64,000 nt of DNA from Clostridium sp. OS1-26 (GTDB lineage Bacteria > Bacillota > Clostridia > Clostridiales > Clostridiaceae), in NCBI RefSeq assembly GCF_030915445.1, contig NZ_CP133264.1:3505208-3569207 (forward strand), written 5' to 3'. Both the position numbers and the translations under genes were made by a program. Each line of letters opens with the position of its first letter. Positions within the stretch are counted from its first letter, which is position 1. Below are positions 62,279 through 64,000 of the stretch, in pieces. The notes beneath the pieces are model-generated. The model saw nothing but the letters and a program-made list of their open reading frames with translations, ran no database searches and was not told the DNA's origin.

Positions 62279-62929
62279 ATGGGAATGATTAAAAGAATAT
62301 CAAATATTTTTAGGGCAAAGGTTAACAACGCTTTAGATGAGGTAGAAAATCCAATAGAGCTTTTAGATCAAAAGATAAGAGATATGGAAGAAAGCTTAAA
62401 TCAAGCAAAACTTTCATCTGCACAAATCTTAGGTAATGTTCGTGAGAATGAAAAGAAAATGAATACTGCTAAAAAAGAATCTGAAGAATATGATGAAAAA
62501 GTAAAGCTTGCAATGAGCAAAGGTAATGAAGAGTTAGCTAAAAAAGCCTTAGCTAAAAAGCTTGAGGCAGATAAGAGCTACAATTCATTAAAAACAAGTT
62601 ATGAGGATGCAGTAAAAAAAGGCGAGGCTATTAAGAAAAAACTAAGAGATTTAGAAGAAGAAGTTAATAAAACAAGAACCTATAGAGATGAAGCTGCTGC
62701 AAGATATAACAATGCTGAGGCAAGTAAAAAGGTTAATGAAATCTTAGCAAATGTAGACGATGGAAACAATAGGATAAACTTAGATGATATAGAAAGAAAA
62801 ATCCAGAAAAAAGAAGCCTTTGCAGAGGGATTACAAGATCTAAAACAAGAAGATACTTTAGATAAAGAACTTGCAAAGCTACAAGAAGTTGATTTGGATT
62901 CAGAATTACAAAAATATAAACAAAGCTAA
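62279..62929 (+). CDS. pspA: PspA/IM30 family membrane-stress protein
   Basis: A 216-residue coiled-coil protein starting with an amphipathic helix (MGMIKRISNIFRAKVNNALD), then the PspA block ENPIELLDQKIRDMEESL and long heptad helices. It binds and protects the inner membrane under stress, acting as an ESCRT-III-like oligomer. ATG behind AGGAGG. A TerB-like gene lies 320 bases downstream; PspA and TerB proteins often occur together in envelope stress loci. Confidence 0.9.
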   Translation: MGMIKRISNIFRAKVNNALDEVENPIELLDQKIRDMEESLNQAKLSSAQILGNVRENEKKMNTAKKESEEYDEKVKLAMSKGNEELAKKALAKKLEADKSYNSLKTSYEDAVKKGEAIKKKLRDLEEEVNKTRTYRDEAAARYNNAEASKKVNEILANVDDGNNRINLDDIERKIQKKEAFAEGLQDLKQEDTLDKELAKLQEVDLDSELQKYKQS

Positions 62930-63247
62930 AGTATATAATATTAACAAATAGTTTGTTATGGTGTAATATTATGTTAGTGGATAATTTTACACCTAACTAT
63001 TCTTTAAAACTATTAATAAAAAGATAAATTTTATTTGGTCCAAATTTCAATTTATCCGATGACTACATGCTCTAATACTTATTTCTAAATGGAAGTAAAG
63101 AGTGGTTACGTCCTTGGATGACGAGTTCTAAGCATCAAATGGATTCAAGACTCCATAGAATGCCAAAAACTCTGTTTATGGGTAAAAGGTATATTTTGAG
63201 AGGTTATGGTCAGTGTTCATTAATATTATATAAGGGGGAATGTAGAA
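62930..63247. other. Intergenic region with possible structured leader before the TerB-like gene
   Basis: GTTAtGGTGTAA / TTACACCtaAC (62955-62997) is a hairpin after pspA without a T-run. Further on, GCAT-caa-ATGGA / TCCAT-aga-ATGC (63132-63163) forms a hairpin with a symmetric internal loop, flanked by AGAGT and ACTCT that could close an outer stem. No gene seen. It does not match a riboswitch class I know. Confidence 0.4.
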
Positions 63248-63685
63248 ATGTTTTTAAGTGAATTTAATAAAAAAGAAGCCGTTGCATTTGTTAATCTAGT
63301 TGAAGTTTTAGCTAATATAGACCAAGTATTTGCTGAAAATGAAAAGGAATTATTAGAAGAATATATCGAAGAACTTTCTTTATCTAAAGAGGAGATAAAA
63401 AAGCTGGATTTTGAATCAGCTATTAAGGAATTAGAGGGATCTACAGATAGAATTAAAAATATAATATACTTTGAATTGCTTGGGTTGGCTTTATCAGATG
63501 GATCATATGATGAAAAAGAGATACAGTTTTTAATGGGACTTGCAGCAAGATTTAATATAACTATAGAGAAGCAGCAGGAATTTATAAACTATTTTAAAAT
63601 GGTTAAAGAAGCATATGACTCTACTTTTATTAACTATGAAAGTAAATTAGAGCATTTAAAAAAAATAGCTTTAGATATAATATAG
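63248..63685 (+). CDS. TerB-like protein
   Basis: A 145-residue all-helical acidic protein resembling the TerB/TerB-like fold: two helical halves with conserved acidic turns (ANIDQVFAENEKELLEEYI and LALSDGSYDEKEIQFLM), where Asp/Glu clusters could bind a divalent metal. Linked in other bacteria to tellurite resistance and envelope stress systems. ATG behind GGGGGAA. The assignment rests on pattern, not on alignment. Confidence 0.7.
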   Translation: MFLSEFNKKEAVAFVNLVEVLANIDQVFAENEKELLEEYIEELSLSKEEIKKLDFESAIKELEGSTDRIKNIIYFELLGLALSDGSYDEKEIQFLMGLAARFNITIEKQQEFINYFKMVKEAYDSTFINYESKLEHLKKIALDII

Positions 63686-63695
63686 GGTTATTAGA

Positions 63696-63731
63696 CAGTC
63701 AGTTAACTTATACCCCGGGCTATGTTTCCAA
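63696..63731 (+). repeat. R1 repeat element, partial copy c
   Basis: CAGTTAACTTATACCCCGGG followed by CTATGTTTCCAA matches the left part of R1; the second hairpin arm is missing. Confidence 0.5.
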
Positions 63732-63773
63732 ATATGAATATCTAACTATAGAGTAAGCTAAGGAGGAGTTAAA

Positions 63774-64000
63774 ATGCCATACATAAATTCAACGTTAACT
63801 ATTAAGCTGTCCGATGAAAAGAAGGAATTAATAAAAGCAAAGCTTGGTGAGATAATATGTGAAGTACCAGGGAAAAGTGAACAATGGCTTATGGTAGGTT
63901 TCAATGATAACTATCCATTGTATTTTAGAGGTGAGAGAAAAGAAAAAGCTGCTTTTGTTGAAGTAAAAATAATGGGAGAAACAGATAAAAAATATAAAGA
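63774..64000 (+). CDS. MIF/tautomerase superfamily protein (cut by window end)
   Basis: 75 codons are present and the frame is still open at 64000. It starts MPYINSTLTIKLSDEKKE; Pro directly after the initiator Met is the catalytic N-terminal proline of the tautomerase superfamily, and the spacing of VGFNDNYPLYFRGE and AAFVEVKIMG fits the MIF (phenylpyruvate tautomerase-like) branch of about 115 residues rather than the 60-residue 4-oxalocrotonate type. ATG behind AGGAGG. Confidence 0.8.
   Translation, partial: MPYINSTLTIKLSDEKKELIKAKLGEIICEVPGKSEQWLMVGFNDNYPLYFRGERKEKAAFVEVKIMGETDKKYK

Overview
The window reads as part of the chromosome of a low-GC, anaerobic, Gram-positive clostridium (family Clostridiaceae; I do not name a species). 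The signs are very AT-rich DNA, strong AGGAGG-type ribosome binding sites with frequent TTG and GTG starts, a monofunctional Ni carbon monoxide dehydrogenase, cell-wall-binding type 2 (CWB2) surface proteins, RNase J, a ferritin-like protein and many AraC/PocR, PAS-kinase and GGDEF regulators. I see no rRNA, tRNA, CRISPR array, transposase or phage gene.

Layout. 0.1-7.1 kb: pheA, a LysR/iron-sulfur flavoprotein pair, MarR, cyclopropane fatty acid synthase, and a PocR/AraC regulator. 7.2-14.3 kb: a mini protein kinase, a split PAS histidine kinase, an aromatic acid exporter-like protein, a ferritin-like protein behind a Fur/PerR-like box, and a membrane PAS kinase. 14.7-18.5 kb: two almost identical tandem ftsH genes. 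19.2-23.2 kb: cooS, a CooF-like ferredoxin and an FAD/NAD oxidoreductase behind a clear promoter and a palindrome. 23.5-31.1 kb: cell-envelope genes (beta-propeller protein, O-antigen-ligase-like protein, secreted coiled coil, CWB2 protein), then a response regulator/kinase pair. 31.3-38.2 kb: CBS protein, RNase J, RND efflux pump and adaptor. 38.8-42.4 kb: mtnK, mtnA and a CoA-disulfide reductase. 43.2-46.2 kb: a small siroheme reductase and a beta-helix/CWB2 surface protein. 46.3-52.5 kb: a minus-strand group built around a double glutathionylspermidine-synthase-like ATP-grasp protein, with a Gly/Ser-rich lipoprotein and membrane proteins. 52.9-58.7 kb: GGDEF regulator, glutaredoxin, MFS transporter, thioesterase, rhodanese lipoprotein, FmdE-like protein. 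59.0-60.8 kb: queD-queE-folE under a preQ1-I riboswitch. 61.0-64.0 kb: PAP2, PspA, TerB-like and a MIF-like tautomerase cut by the window end.

Three things stand out. (1) There are families of intergenic repeats. R2 is built from 20-bp units that occur in both orientations, and one R2-type element (58787-58954) sits inside a copy of a second family, R1, flanked by a 6-bp direct repeat that looks like a target-site duplication. (2) Five genes (PAS kinase, RND permease, DUF4153-like protein, ATP-grasp protein, rhodanese) are each broken by a frame change of the same sign at an A-run of the coding strand, and one added A repairs each. Shared homopolymer undercalling is the simplest reading; the RND site is also a textbook -1 slippery heptamer. 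(3) The ATP-grasp/lipoprotein operon has unknown partner proteins and may be an uncharacterised envelope-modification system.
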